Below are positions 46,689 to 55,161 of a stretch of DNA of 57,252 nt, piece by piece. Positions within the stretch are counted from its first letter, which is position 1. Every line of letters begins with the position of its first letter. A program made the position numbers and the translations under genes. Source of the DNA: Deltaproteobacteria bacterium. GTDB lineage: Bacteria > Myxococcota_A > Polyangia > Polyangiales > JADJMO01. The notes under the pieces were generated by a model. The model did no database searches. It saw only the letters and a program-made list of their open reading frames with translations, and was not told the origin of the DNA. The DNA lies in assembly GCA_016182965.1 (NCBI GenBank), contig JACPFM010000042.1, forward strand, positions 1-57,252, written 5' to 3'.

Positions 46689-47684
46689 ATGTCCGGCTAC
46701 CCCCGCGTCTACGACGACAACTCCTACGCCATCGGCCGCACTCCCCTCGTGCGCTTGAAGAACGTCGCCGCCGGCGCGCGCGCGACGGTCATCGCCAAGG
46801 TCGAGGGGCGCAACCCCGCGTACTCGGTCAAGGACCGCATCGGCGCCGCGATGGTGTGGGACGCCGAGTCCAAGGGGCTGCTCGGCAAGGGCAAGGCGAT
46901 CCTCGAGGCGACGAGCGGCAACACCGGCATCGCGCTCGCCTACGCCGCCGCGTCGCGCGGCTACGAGTGCGTGCTGACCATGCCCGAGACGATGAGCATG
47001 GAGCGCCGCAAGGTGCTCGTGGCGTTCGGCGCGAAGCTCGTGCTCACCCCCGGCGCGCTCGGCATGAAGGGCGCCATCGCCAAGGCCGACGCGCTGCTCG
47101 CCGAGCAGCCCGACAAGTACGTGGCGATGCGTCAGTTCGAGAACCCGGCGAACCCGGGCATCCACGAGACCACCACCGGCCCCGAGATCTGGGAGGACAC
47201 CGGCGATCAGATCGACGTGCTCGTCGCGGGCGTCGGCACCGGCGGCACGATCACCGGGGTCAGCCGCTTCATCAAGAAGACCAAGATGCACCCGCTGGTC
47301 TCGGTCGCCGTCGAGCCGAGCCACTCGCCGGTCATCACCCAGACGATGAAGGGCGAGCCGCTCGCCCCGGGGCCGCACAAGATCCAGGGCCTCGGCGCCG
47401 GCTTCGTCCCGAAGAACCTCGATCTCTCGCTCGTCGATCGCGCCGAGCAGGTGAGCAACGACGAGGCGATCGCGATGGCTCGCCGCCTCATCCGCGAGGA
47501 GGGTCTGCTCTGCGGCATCTCGTCCGGCGCCGCCGTCGCCGCGGCGGTGCGGCTCGCGAAGCTCGAGGAGTTCGCCGGCAAGACGATCGTCGTGGTTCTG
47601 CCCGACCTGGGTGAGCGCTACCTCAGCGGGCCGCTCTACGAGGGCATGTTCGACGAGATCGAGAAGGCGACCGCGTCGGCCTGA
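46689..47684 (+). CDS. cysK: Cysteine synthase (O-acetylserine sulfhydrylase)
   Basis: 331 aa from ATG 46689 ([20 protein letters not shown]); the frame is open upstream into the TSP3 remnant but this is the family start. PLP Lys lies in [14 protein letters not shown]. The substrate loop [20 protein letters not shown] and the phosphate-binding [14 protein letters not shown] are present, and [20 protein letters not shown] is CysK-like. The C-terminus ends in acidic residues, not the usual Ile tail that docks serine acetyltransferase. The serine acetyltransferase gene follows by 10 bp. Confidence 0.95.
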   Translation: MSGYPRVYDDNSYAIGRTPLVRLKNVAAGARATVIAKVEGRNPAYSVKDRIGAAMVWDAESKGLLGKGKAILEATSGNTGIALAYAAASRGYECVLTMPETMSMERRKVLVAFGAKLVLTPGALGMKGAIAKADALLAEQPDKYVAMRQFENPANPGIHETTTGPEIWEDTGDQIDVLVAGVGTGGTITGVSRFIKKTKMHPLVSVAVEPSHSPVITQTMKGEPLAPGPHKIQGLGAGFVPKNLDLSLVDRAEQVSNDEAIAMARRLIREEGLLCGISSGAAVAAAVRLAKLEEFAGKTIVVVLPDLGERYLSGPLYEGMFDEIEKATASA

Positions 47685-47694
47685 TCGAGGCATC

Positions 47695-48669
47695 ATGACC
47701 GCGTCCTCCTCGCCACCTATCGGCGGCATCCAGCCGCTCGTCGACGCCCTGCTCGCGAGCTACCGCACCGACGGCCGCGCCCACCACATCAACAAGCGCT
47801 ATCTGCCCTCCCGCGACGAGGCGATCGCGATCGTGCAGCTGCTCCTGCAGCTGATGTATCCGGGCTACTTCGGCCGGCAGGATCTGACCGACGAGAACGT
47901 CGGCTATCACGTCGGGGTGCTCCTGAGCACCGTCAGCGAGAAGCTCGAGCGGCAAATCGAGCTCTGTCTCTGCTATCGCGACGAGGCGGTCGCCGAGCGC
48001 GCCGACGTCACCGTGTGTCGCAGCGAAGGTCGCGGCCTCGCGCGCGAGTTCCTCGATCGGCTGCCCGCGCTGCGGGCGCTGCTCCTCGAGGACGTGCAGG
48101 CCGCCTACGACGGCGATCCCGCCGCGCTCAACGCCGACGAGATCATCCTCGCCTACCCGGGGCTGCTCGCGGTCACCGTCTACCGCATCGCCCACGAGCT
48201 CCACCAACTCGGCGTCCCGATGATGCCGCGGATCATGACCGAGTGGGCGCACACGCACACCGGCGCGGACATCCACCCGGGCGCCACCATCGGGCGCGCG
48301 TTCTTCCTCGATCACGCCACCGGCGCGGTCATCGGCGAGACGACCGTCATCGGCGATCGCGTGAAGCTCTATCAGGGCGTGACCCTCGGCGCGCTCTCGA
48401 TCGCGCGCGACGAGCGCGGCCGCGTGATTCGCGGGACCAAGCGCCACCCGACGGTCGAGGACGACGTCACCATCTACGCCAACGCCACCGTGCTCGGCGG
48501 CAAGACCACCGTCGGCCGCGCGGCCCTCGTCGGCGGCGGCGTGTTCCTCACCCGGACGGTGCCGCCCGGCGCGCGCGTCGCCGGCAAGGCGACCGACGTC
48601 GAGGTCCAGGGTCACCACACCACGGTCGACCCGACGGACCCGGACATCTGGTCGGGCGGCGGCGTCTGA
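47695..48669 (+). CDS. cysE: Serine O-acetyltransferase (EpsC/CysE-like)
   Basis: 324 aa from ATG 47695. The N-terminal helical region covers about residues 1-180 (LPALRALLLEDVQAAYDGDP, then EIILAYPGLLAVTVYRIAHE). The left-handed beta-helix follows with catalytic TGADIHPGATIGRAFFLDHA, GAVIGETTVIGDRVKLYQGV and hexapeptide repeats (VTIYANATVLGGKTTVGRAA). Makes O-acetylserine for CysK. Length fits the longer EpsC/SrpH class. The C-terminus ends DIWSGGGV rather than the usual -I. A facing heptamer element follows at 48673. Confidence 0.94.
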   Translation: MTASSSPPIGGIQPLVDALLASYRTDGRAHHINKRYLPSRDEAIAIVQLLLQLMYPGYFGRQDLTDENVGYHVGVLLSTVSEKLERQIELCLCYRDEAVAERADVTVCRSEGRGLAREFLDRLPALRALLLEDVQAAYDGDPAALNADEIILAYPGLLAVTVYRIAHELHQLGVPMMPRIMTEWAHTHTGADIHPGATIGRAFFLDHATGAVIGETTVIGDRVKLYQGVTLGALSIARDERGRVIRGTKRHPTVEDDVTIYANATVLGGKTTVGRAALVGGGVFLTRTVPPGARVAGKATDVEVQGHHTTVDPTDPDIWSGGGV

Positions 48670-48672
48670 TCA

Positions 48673-48783
48673 GTCGTCAGTCGTCAGTCGTCCGTCATCA
48701 GTCGTCGGTCGTCAGCCCGGCCGAACGGAGGATGCGAGACGTCTCGGTCTCGGCCTGACGACTGACGACTGATGACTGATGAC
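48673..48783 (+). repeat. Inverted heptamer element (GTCGTCA type)
   Basis: Six GTCGTCA-like units (48673-48714) face two TGACGAC and two TGATGAC units (48756-48783). The loop contains the 12-bp palindrome CGAGACGTCTCG (48735-48746). It lies between the convergent cysE and acyltransferase genes. Confidence 0.9.
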
Positions 48784-48841
48784 CCAGTCCGAGCGGCCAG
48801 CCACGATCCGACGTCCCGCAATTGCGACCGCTGATCTCGAG

Positions 48842-49621
48842 CTATCTCTGGTGGCGCGCGCGAAGCGCGAGGAGCTCGGTCAGCGCGTGCTCGATGGCCG
48901 CGCGCGTGCGATCGCGCACCGCGCGCGCCGCCGTCTCGTCGTCGCGGCCGTCCCACTCCGCGGTGCCGATCGGCGGCTCGAACCGGAAGTACAGGCGCTC
49001 CGGCTTCGGCAGCGGCGTGCCGCGATGGCCGCGCACGATCGGAGGCAGGAAGTCCTCGTCGAGCACGCCGAGCTTCCGCCCGAGCTTGCCGACGGGCGTG
49101 CGCAGGAGGTCGTCTCCGTCGACCACGATGTCGTACGCGTCGTCCGCGCCGACCGCGCCGAACGGCACGATCGTGCAGCGATGTCGGAGCGCCATCTTCG
49201 CGAAGCCGAGGCGGTCCTTCCAGAACAGGCGGTACCGCTCCCCCTTGCGCTTGGCGACCTCGCGGGAGCCGCCCGGGAAGACGAGCACCGCCTCGCCCGC
49301 CGCCATCAGCGCCGCGCAGTTCTCTCGCGTGCCGTCGATCACGCCGAACCGCCGGAGGAAGTCTCCCCACACGGGGACCTTGAAGTGGCCGTGGTGGCCG
49401 AGCGCGCGCAGGAAGATGCCGCGCTTGCGCCACAGCTCGAAGAACATCAGCGGCACGTCGATCACGCCGAACAGCGTGTGGTTGCCGACGAACAGCAGCG
49501 GGCGCTCGTCGGGGACGTGCTCGATGCCGACGAACACCGGGCGGGTCACCTTCCGCCACGGCCGAAGGAGGCCGTGCATCACGCGCAGCGTGGCGTCGCT
49601 CGGGCGATCGAACGCGGTCAC
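48842..49621 (-). CDS. PlsC/DGAT-like acyltransferase
   Basis: 259 aa from GTG 49621. The acyltransferase block 1 reads GNHTLFGVIDVPLMF, a variant of NHx4D in which His is seven residues before Asp, as in NHTLFGLID-type DGAT-like proteins. The substrate block LVFPGGSREVAKRKGERYRL follows, then IVPFGAVGADDAYDI. Such enzymes acylate lysophosphatidate or diacylglycerol at the inner membrane; no strong transmembrane segment is seen, suggesting peripheral attachment. It is downstream of the GNAT gene on the same strand. Confidence 0.85.
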   Translation of the reverse strand: MTAFDRPSDATLRVMHGLLRPWRKVTRPVFVGIEHVPDERPLLFVGNHTLFGVIDVPLMFFELWRKRGIFLRALGHHGHFKVPVWGDFLRRFGVIDGTRENCAALMAAGEAVLVFPGGSREVAKRKGERYRLFWKDRLGFAKMALRHRCTIVPFGAVGADDAYDIVVDGDDLLRTPVGKLGRKLGVLDEDFLPPIVRGHRGTPLPKPERLYFRFEPPIGTAEWDGRDDETAARAVRDRTRAAIEHALTELLALRARHQR

Positions 49622-49652
49622 CGCGCCATCATCGCATGAGTCGAGCGCCTGA

Positions 49653-50189
49653 TCACGGCGGGCGCAGCCGGTAGATGATCTCGCCGACCCCGCTCGAGAG
49701 CACGGTGCGCGAGATCTCGTCGCCGACGTCGGCGAGCAGGCGCTGCACCGCGCGGTTGTCGAGGTACATCGTCGCCGTCCAGATCGGGATGCCGATCGCC
49801 AGCAATCGGGCGGCGAGCGCGCGCGTGAGGACCTTGCCCGCGCCGTGGTGCTGCCACTCGTCGGCGATCACGATGGCGAACTCGCCGCGCGTGGGATCGG
49901 CGGGATCACGGATCACGTGCGCGACGCCGATCCCCTTCTCGCGGTCCAGCTCGTCGAGCACCGCGACGCCCCACACGACGTGCTGGAAGGCGTCGGCGTG
50001 CGTGATCGCGTGCTCGTGGTTGGGCGGCAGGTGCTTGAGCGCGCCGAGGAAGCGGCGGCGGCGCGTCTCCTGCGAGAGGTGCTCGAAGCCCTCGAGGATC
50101 TGCGGCGCGTCCGCTGGCGCGAGCGGCCGCACCCTGAGGCGCGTGCCGTCGGGGAGCTGCGTGACTGTTGGTGGCGAGGTGTCGGTCAC
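49653..50189 (-). CDS. GNAT-family N-acetyltransferase
   Basis: 178 aa from GTG 50189, which overlaps the stop of the upstream lipoprotein (GTGA). The fold is GNAT: N-terminal LRVRPLAPADAPQILEGFEH, beta strands around VVWGVAVLDELDREKGIGVA and AEFAIVIADEWQHHGAGKVL-like region (read EFAIVIADEWQHHGAG), the acetyl-CoA loop. QHHGAGKVLTR corresponds to the Q/RxxGxG/A motif. The acceptor is unknown. Translational coupling with an exported protein is unusual. Confidence 0.85.
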   Translation of the reverse strand: MTDTSPPTVTQLPDGTRLRVRPLAPADAPQILEGFEHLSQETRRRRFLGALKHLPPNHEHAITHADAFQHVVWGVAVLDELDREKGIGVAHVIRDPADPTRGEFAIVIADEWQHHGAGKVLTRALAARLLAIGIPIWTATMYLDNRAVQRLLADVGDEISRTVLSSGVGEIIYRLRPP

Positions 50190-51148
50190 GGCTCGCCGCC
50201 GCAGTGATCGTCGGCGGTCCCCGGCGGGGCGTCGTCGAGGCCGGCCCACGGGTCGAGGGAGCGGACGTACCAGCTGCTCGGCGTGCCGCTCGCCCCGATG
50301 TCGCTGTGCAGGTGGTTTCGGTGCGCGCTGTTGTAGTTCGGCGACAGCGTGATGCCGAAGATCTTCTGCTGCGCGGCCATGCAGGCGAGCGTGTAGAGCT
50401 CCTTGCTGATGCCGGTCTGCGCGGCGAGGCCCTTGGTGCACGTCTCGGCGGCGACACCCCAGATGACCCAGTGCTTCGGGTCGTTGATGTCGTAGCGGGT
50501 GCCGTCGGGCTTGTAGAGGTAGCGGACGTCGACGGCGCGGCCCCACGAGTGGTTGGAGTACCCGGAGCTCCCGCACACCGGCTCGGGATCGCCCATCTTG
50601 CGGCAGTAGTTGGTCTCGCTCCACGAGCAGCAGCAGCGGTAGCAGTAGCTGCCGAGCGTGCCGACTCGGGTGAAGCCGCGCTCCTTCAGCAGATCGGCGA
50701 ACCTCCACAGCGTCTGCACGAAGGCGCACGCGATGGGATCGCCCATCGGCGTCGTGCCGGTGCCGCTCGCGAACAGCACGCCGTTGATCGGCCCGAGCAC
50801 GTTGACCGCGTCGACCACGCCGCGCGCGGTGGTGGTCTTGAACTTGAGGCCCTTGGCGGCGAGATCGGCGCGACAGGCGGTCGCGCCGGCCGCGTCGGTC
50901 GCGACGTCGGGCTTCACGTCGGCGCTGGCGTCGGCCTTCGCGTCGATCGTGGCATCGCTGGTCGCGTCTTCGTCGTCGGCGTCGGTCGGCGTCGGATCGT
51001 CGGCGTCGATCGGCGGATCGACCGCCCCGACATCGCCCGATGCATCGAGCTCGCCGGCCGGGACGGGACCGACCTCGCCGTCGTCGCCGCCGCAGCCGAC
51101 GGCGATCACGAACGCGAAGGGCAGGGCGAGAGAAGACGCGAAGCGCAC
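50186..51148 (-). CDS. Lipoprotein with M15-like (extensin-like) D,D-carboxypeptidase domain
   Basis: 320 aa from GTG 51148. Signal peptide MRFASSLALPFAFVIAVGC with lipobox AVGC, then an Asp/Ala-rich linker with repeated DADD/DAT units to about residue 90. The C-terminal domain carries GYSNHSWGRAVDVRYL (HxxxxxxD zinc site) and HRNHLHSD (HxH), the metal-binding set of M15/VanY-like and extensin-like peptidases. It has many Cys (GSYCYRCCCSWSETNYC). Likely trims peptidoglycan peptides in the periplasm. Confidence 0.82.
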   Translation of the reverse strand: MRFASSLALPFAFVIAVGCGGDDGEVGPVPAGELDASGDVGAVDPPIDADDPTPTDADDEDATSDATIDAKADASADVKPDVATDAAGATACRADLAAKGLKFKTTTARGVVDAVNVLGPINGVLFASGTGTTPMGDPIACAFVQTLWRFADLLKERGFTRVGTLGSYCYRCCCSWSETNYCRKMGDPEPVCGSSGYSNHSWGRAVDVRYLYKPDGTRYDINDPKHWVIWGVAAETCTKGLAAQTGISKELYTLACMAAQQKIFGITLSPNYNSAHRNHLHSDIGASGTPSSWYVRSLDPWAGLDDAPPGTADDHCGGEP

Positions 51149-51251
51149 GGTCCGAGAGGATACCCCACTCGGCCCGTACAGGCCCGCCGACTTCCGGGCC
51201 CCCTGCGCCCGAACGGCGCTCGCGCGATCCGACGATGGTGGAATCAGCGAA

Positions 51252-51827
51252 TCACAGAATGCACATCATGCCGGGCTTCACGCAGATGCCCATCAGCGGG
51301 TTGCAGCAGGTGGTGCCCGCGCCGCAGGTGACCGTGCCGCACTTCTCGCCGGCCGTGGTGGCCTGCTTGCGGAGCGTGCCGGCGACGGTGCCGTCGGTCT
51401 TCTTCAGCGTGAGCAGATCGCCCTTCAGGGTGATGCGGTAGTCGCCGAGGTACTGGGAGAAGACGAGCGACGGCTTGTCGTACGAGGCGAGCGTGAGGCG
51501 CGAGCCGTTGCGCAGCTTGTAGACGCCGCCGACCTCGTCGGTCGACGGGCACGGCGTGGTGATGCAGCGGACGCCGTTGTCGACCGTGGCGCTGAAGGCC
51601 TTGCCCTTCAACCCGCCGCCGAGCGTCTCGGCGTACGCCTTGTCGAAGGTGATCGTGTAGATCGGGCCCGACTCCGCGTTCCACGTGCCGTACAGCTGGG
51701 TGGTGCCGAGCGCGTCCTCGCTGTCGCTGACGGTGCCCTCGTCGTCGGCGACCTCCGACTGGATCGCGCAGCCGGCGAACAGGGTCGATGCCGAGGCGAG
51801 GAGCAGGGCGAGGAGCGAGGCGCGCAT
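51252..51827 (-). CDS. Lipoprotein with beta-sheet and C-terminal Cys motif
   Basis: 191 aa from ATG 51827. Signal peptide MRASLLALLLASASTLFAGC, lipobox FAGC. An acidic linker precedes a beta-rich domain (TTQLYGTWNAESGPIYTITF, then SLVFSQYLGDYRITLKGDLL), and the C-terminus is CGTVTCGAGTTCCNPLMGIC, a Cys cluster shared with other exported myxobacterial proteins. Envelope lipoprotein of unknown function. It diverges from pdxH. Confidence 0.82.
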   Translation of the reverse strand: MRASLLALLLASASTLFAGCAIQSEVADDEGTVSDSEDALGTTQLYGTWNAESGPIYTITFDKAYAETLGGGLKGKAFSATVDNGVRCITTPCPSTDEVGGVYKLRNGSRLTLASYDKPSLVFSQYLGDYRITLKGDLLTLKKTDGTVAGTLRKQATTAGEKCGTVTCGAGTTCCNPLMGICVKPGMMCIL

Positions 51828-51940
51828 GAGAATCTCCCGGGAAAGTCGGCGTGGTGCCGATGAGGGGCTCGGTCCTACATCGGAGCCGTCGACGTTGCAA
51901 GGAGGCCGCGCGCGCCGCGTCGTGGCAAGAACGGGCGGCG

Positions 51941-52516
51941 ATGGCCGATCCGATCGACCGGTTCCTGCTCTGGTACGACGAGGCGGTCGCGGCGGGTGTG
52001 CCGACGCCCGACGCGATGGTCCTGTCGACCGTGTCGCCCGAGGGCGCGCCGTCGTCGCGCGTGGTGCTCTATCGCGGGCTCAGCGCGCAGGCGCCGCGCT
52101 TCTTCACCAACTACGAGAGCCGCAAGGGCCACGATCTGGCGACCAACCCGCGCGCGTCGCTCCTGTTCCACTGGGACGCGCTGCAGCGGCAGGTCCGCTT
52201 CGAAGGCGTGGTCGAGAAGCTCTCGGCCGAGGAGAGCGACGAGTACTTCCGCCTGCGCCCGCGCGGCCACCAGATCAACGCGTGGACGTCGCCTCAGAGC
52301 GCGCCGATCGGCAGCCGCGGCGCGCTGCTCGCACGCTTCGCCGAGCTCGAGCAGCAGTTCGAGGGGCGCGACGTGCCGCGCCCTCCGCACTGGGGCGGCT
52401 ACCGGTTGATCCCGCGCGTGATCGAGCTGTGGCAGGGCATGCCCGACCGCATGCACGAGCGCGAGGTGTTCACCCGCGTCGGCGACGGCTGGCTCGAATC
52501 CATCCTGGCGCCCTGA
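51941..52516 (+). CDS. pdxH: Pyridoxamine 5'-phosphate oxidase
   Basis: 191 aa from ATG 51941; slightly shorter than the usual 210-220 aa because the N-terminal arm is short. FMN-dependent oxidation of pyridoxine/pyridoxamine phosphate to PLP, the cofactor of CysK nearby. Motifs: SSRVVLYRGLS, FFTNYESRKGHDLATNPRAS, QVRFEGVVEKLSAEESDEYF, QINAWTSPQSAPIGSR, PPHWGGYRLIPRVIELWQGM and the C-terminal FTRVGDGWLESILAP. Probably followed in an operon by the gene at 52523. Confidence 0.95.
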   Translation: MADPIDRFLLWYDEAVAAGVPTPDAMVLSTVSPEGAPSSRVVLYRGLSAQAPRFFTNYESRKGHDLATNPRASLLFHWDALQRQVRFEGVVEKLSAEESDEYFRLRPRGHQINAWTSPQSAPIGSRGALLARFAELEQQFEGRDVPRPPHWGGYRLIPRVIELWQGMPDRMHEREVFTRVGDGWLESILAP

Positions 52517-52522
52517 GCACGC

Positions 52523-53182
52523 GTGGCCACCCAGAAGCGTGCCAGGACGCGGACCTTCCACGAGGCCGGGCAGACGCTCACCCTCCACGATCGCGGCACG
52601 CACCACGAGCTGATGATCGGCCACGTGCCCATCCTCACGAGCGCGGTGCTCGGCACCGAGCGCGACTTCGGTCGGCTCGCCGGGAAGCTGTCGGTCTCCG
52701 ACGCGCCGCGCGTCCTCGTCGGCGGCCTGGGGTTCGGCTCCACGCTGCGCGGCGTGCTCGAGAGCGCCGGCGCCGCGGCGCGGGTGATCGTCGTCGAGAA
52801 GCTCGCGACGCTGGTGCGGCTGATGCGCGGCGAGCTCGCGCACCTCGCCGAGGGCGTGCTCGAGGATCCGCGGGTCACCGTGCTGCGCGACGACGTCGCC
52901 GCGGTCATCGGGCGGGAGCGCGACCTCGACGTCATCCTGCTCGACGTCGACAACGGCCCGGAGTGGGCCTCGTTCGACACCAACGCGCGGCTCTACGACG
53001 AGGAGGGGCTGCGCGCCGCGCGTCGGGCGCTGCGACCGGGTGGGTCGTACGCGGTGTGGAGCGGCTATCCGGCCGACGCGTTCCTCTCGCAGCTGCGCGC
53101 CGCGGGGTTCCAGCCGTTGGCGGTCGAGCTCCGTGAGAAGGGGCGGGTGCAGGCGCGGGCGTACGTCGGGACCAGGCCGTGA
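52523..53182 (+). CDS. Spermidine synthase-like SAM-fold protein
   Basis: 219 aa from GTG 52523, 6 bp after pdxH. The N-terminal beta region (DRGTHHELMIGHVPILTSAV) is followed by the Rossmann core VLVGGLGFGSTLRGVLESAG, the acidic VIVVEKL, and LDVILLDVDNGPEWASFDTN, then LRPGGSYAVWSGYP. This is the polyamine synthase/methyltransferase superfamily; it is shorter than real spermidine synthases (about 280 aa), so substrate is uncertain. Confidence 0.8.
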   Translation: MATQKRARTRTFHEAGQTLTLHDRGTHHELMIGHVPILTSAVLGTERDFGRLAGKLSVSDAPRVLVGGLGFGSTLRGVLESAGAAARVIVVEKLATLVRLMRGELAHLAEGVLEDPRVTVLRDDVAAVIGRERDLDVILLDVDNGPEWASFDTNARLYDEEGLRAARRALRPGGSYAVWSGYPADAFLSQLRAAGFQPLAVELREKGRVQARAYVGTRP

Positions 53183-53302
53183 CGGACGCGGACGTCGCTC
53201 CGCATTCCAGGTACGAGACGACGCCCCCGCGAACGGAGTCGCGCGGTGCGTGCTCGGCGGCGTCGTTCCCCGGACGCCGCCCGATCCACTATCGTCTGCC
53301 GC

Positions 53303-53665
53303 ATGCGAACCCCGCAGCTCGTCGCCGCCTTCTCGCTGGCCCTCGCCCTCGGCTCGATCGCTTGCAGCAAGGAGAGCTCGATGAAGGAGACCTCGAAGGA
53401 GGAAGGCGCCGGCAAGCCGAGCTCCGGCCCGAAGAGGTCGTGCGCAGATTCGCGCGGGTTCGATCGGGTGCCTGCCTGCTACGAGGAGAAGGACCTCGCC
53501 GCGCTCGACAAGGCGCTCGATCAGGAGTGCTGGCTCGCGGGCGCCGACACGTGGAAGCGGAACAAGCAGGACTGCTTCACGCAGTGCAAGAAGATCTCCA
53601 CCGACGAGGAGCTCCGCGGCAAGCCGGTCGCGGACAAGTGCAAGAACGTCCTCGGCAAGCAGTGA
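53303..53665 (+). CDS. Small lipoprotein, 120 aa
   Basis: ATG 53303 (MRTPQLVAAFSLALALGSIAC), lipobox SIAC; the longer frame before it is Arg-rich. A Lys/Glu/Ser linker precedes a helical domain with paired Cys (RSCADSRGFDRVPACYEEKD, then CWLAGADTWKRNKQDC and CKKISTDEELRGK). Exported, probably disulfide-bonded. Function unknown. Confidence 0.78.
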   Translation: MRTPQLVAAFSLALALGSIACSKESSMKETSKEEGAGKPSSGPKRSCADSRGFDRVPACYEEKDLAALDKALDQECWLAGADTWKRNKQDCFTQCKKISTDEELRGKPVADKCKNVLGKQ

Positions 53666-53710
53666 CGCGTGCGCGACGTGCTCGTCCACCGCGCGAAGTA
53701 CCCTCCCGGG

Positions 53711-54103
53711 TCACGGCGTCGGCCGGGCCCCCGCCCAGATGTCGTCGTCGGTCCCGTCGGTGCGATCCGGACCGCTGCTGACCGCTCCGATGCCGCCGGC
53801 GTGGCAGACGATTCGATACGGACGCCGCCAGGGATCGACGAGGGTCTGCTCGCCGCGGACGATTTGTCGCTGCCTCAGCTGCTCCGTCGTCGGGCAGTCG
53901 CCCGCCGTGTCGGTCTGTACCAGGCGATAGGTCTCGACCGCCTCGACGAGCGTGCGCACGTCGTTTTGCGCGGCCTTGACCTGCGACTCGAAGAAACGAG
54001 GGACGGCGAAGACGGCCACCGCGCCCGCGATGAGGCTCATGATGGCAACCACGATGAGGACTTCGACCAGCGTGACGCCGCGTCGGCGAGAATGGGATCG
54101 CAT
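53711..54103 (-). CDS. Type II secretion pseudopilin-like protein (GspG-like)
   Basis: About 130 aa from ATG 54103; an ATG at 54121 would add six residues. Class III signal peptide MRSHSRRRGVTLVEVLIVVA with Gly-1 and Glu+5, then hydrophobic IMSLIAGAVAVFAVPRFF. The soluble part resembles GspG: AAQNDVRTLVEAVETYRLVQ, DPWRRPYRIVC, SSGPDRTDGTDDDIW (calcium loop/SGPD pattern). It is a single gene with no other type II secretion genes around, so it may serve a distant system. Confidence 0.85.
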   Translation of the reverse strand: MRSHSRRRGVTLVEVLIVVAIMSLIAGAVAVFAVPRFFESQVKAAQNDVRTLVEAVETYRLVQTDTAGDCPTTEQLRQRQIVRGEQTLVDPWRRPYRIVCHAGGIGAVSSGPDRTDGTDDDIWAGARPTP

Positions 54104-54217
54104 GGCGCGCGCGACTTTCAAGCGCCGTGCCGCACGAGATCTCCGTGAGATTCGCGGTAGGTCGATCGAGCTTCGTCGGAACGACAGCGACGTCCCGGGA
54201 CGCCTGCCGATCTGACA

Positions 54218-55096
54218 TCACCGTCCGGCGCGCTCGAGCTCGCGCGCGAGCAGGTCCGCGACCGCGCGCACGCGCGGGATCGCGAGCGCGCTCTTCGCGC
54301 ACAAGAGGTGCATCGAGCGGCGCAGCGGAGGAAGCTGCAGCTTCAGCTCCACGAGGTTCGTCGGCGCCGAGAACCGGTGGCGAAGGCGGCTGAGGAAGAT
54401 CGCCCCGAGGCCGACCTCCGCCGCGCGCATCTGCACGAGGAAGTCGTCGGTCGTGAACGATGGCATCCAACCCGGGATCAGCCGGCGCAGCTCCGGGTTC
54501 GGCGACAGGTGGTCGAGCGACGGCGCCCAGCCGATCCAGGCCACGTCGGAGAGGCCGTACCTCCTGGGCAGCGTCTTCACGTACGAGTCGGCGGCGAACG
54601 CGGCGACCTCGTACTCGACGGAGGCCACGCTCAGCACGTCGCGCTGCGACGGCCCGGAGAAGCGCAACGCCAGGTCCGCCTCGCGCCGCGAGAGATCGAG
54701 GTTCTGGATCGCCGCGAGCACCTCGAGCCGCACGTCGGGCAATCGCGTCTTCATCCACGCGGCGAACGGCGCGAGCAGCTCCCAACAGACCCCCGGCGCG
54801 GCCGTCACCCGGACCAGTCCGCGGGGGGCCATGTCGCGACGCTCGGCCGCGCGATCCGCCTCGGCGGCCCACTCGGCCATGCGGCGCGCCGGCTCGAGCA
54901 ATCGCTCGGCGAAGCTGGTGATCGACACGCCCTCGACCGAGCGGACGAACAGCGGCTCGCCGAGCTTCGCCTCGAGCTCGGCGACGCGGCGGCTGACGGT
55001 CGGCTGGGTGATGCGCAGACGCTTGGCGGCGGCGCTGAGGCTCCCCGACTCGGCGACGGCGAGGAAGATCTGCAGGTCGTCCCAGGGGATATGCAT
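54218..55096 (-). CDS. LysR-family transcriptional regulator
   Basis: 292 aa from ATG 55096 (MHIPWDDLQIFLAVAESGSL). The winged helix has AAAKRLRITQPTVSRRVAEL, the effector domain VRVTAAPGVCWELLAPFAAW, READLALRFSGPSQRDVLSV and MRAAEVGLGAIFLSRLRHRF. Divergent from the metallo-beta-lactamase-fold gene with a 65-bp gap carrying repeated ATGCAT motifs, so it probably regulates that gene. Confidence 0.93.
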   Translation of the reverse strand: MHIPWDDLQIFLAVAESGSLSAAAKRLRITQPTVSRRVAELEAKLGEPLFVRSVEGVSITSFAERLLEPARRMAEWAAEADRAAERRDMAPRGLVRVTAAPGVCWELLAPFAAWMKTRLPDVRLEVLAAIQNLDLSRREADLALRFSGPSQRDVLSVASVEYEVAAFAADSYVKTLPRRYGLSDVAWIGWAPSLDHLSPNPELRRLIPGWMPSFTTDDFLVQMRAAEVGLGAIFLSRLRHRFSAPTNLVELKLQLPPLRRSMHLLCAKSALAIPRVRAVADLLARELERAGR

Positions 55097-55145
55097 TCCT
55101 GCATGGGACCATGCTGACTTCGTGGGTTTCACGACGATCATGCAT
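55091..55145. promoter_or_regulatory. ATGCA/TGCAT motifs in the LysR/MBL divergent gap
   Basis: ATGCATTCCTGCAT (55091-55104) is a 5-bp dyad with a 4-bp centre, and another ATGCAT lies at 55140-55145. They sit at the start of the LysR gene and upstream of the MBL gene, where autoregulatory LysR sites are expected. Confidence 0.4.
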
Positions 55146-55161
55146 ACCCCATGTTGGAGGC

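Noticed and set aside
46221..47684. 487-aa cysteine synthase with an N-terminal TSP3/MYXO-CTERM extension
   Set aside because: The extension is a surface-protein tail; CysK starts at ATG 46689 with normal family length.
48673..48783. CRISPR array
   Set aside because: Units are 7 bp without spacers and face each other; no cas genes nearby.
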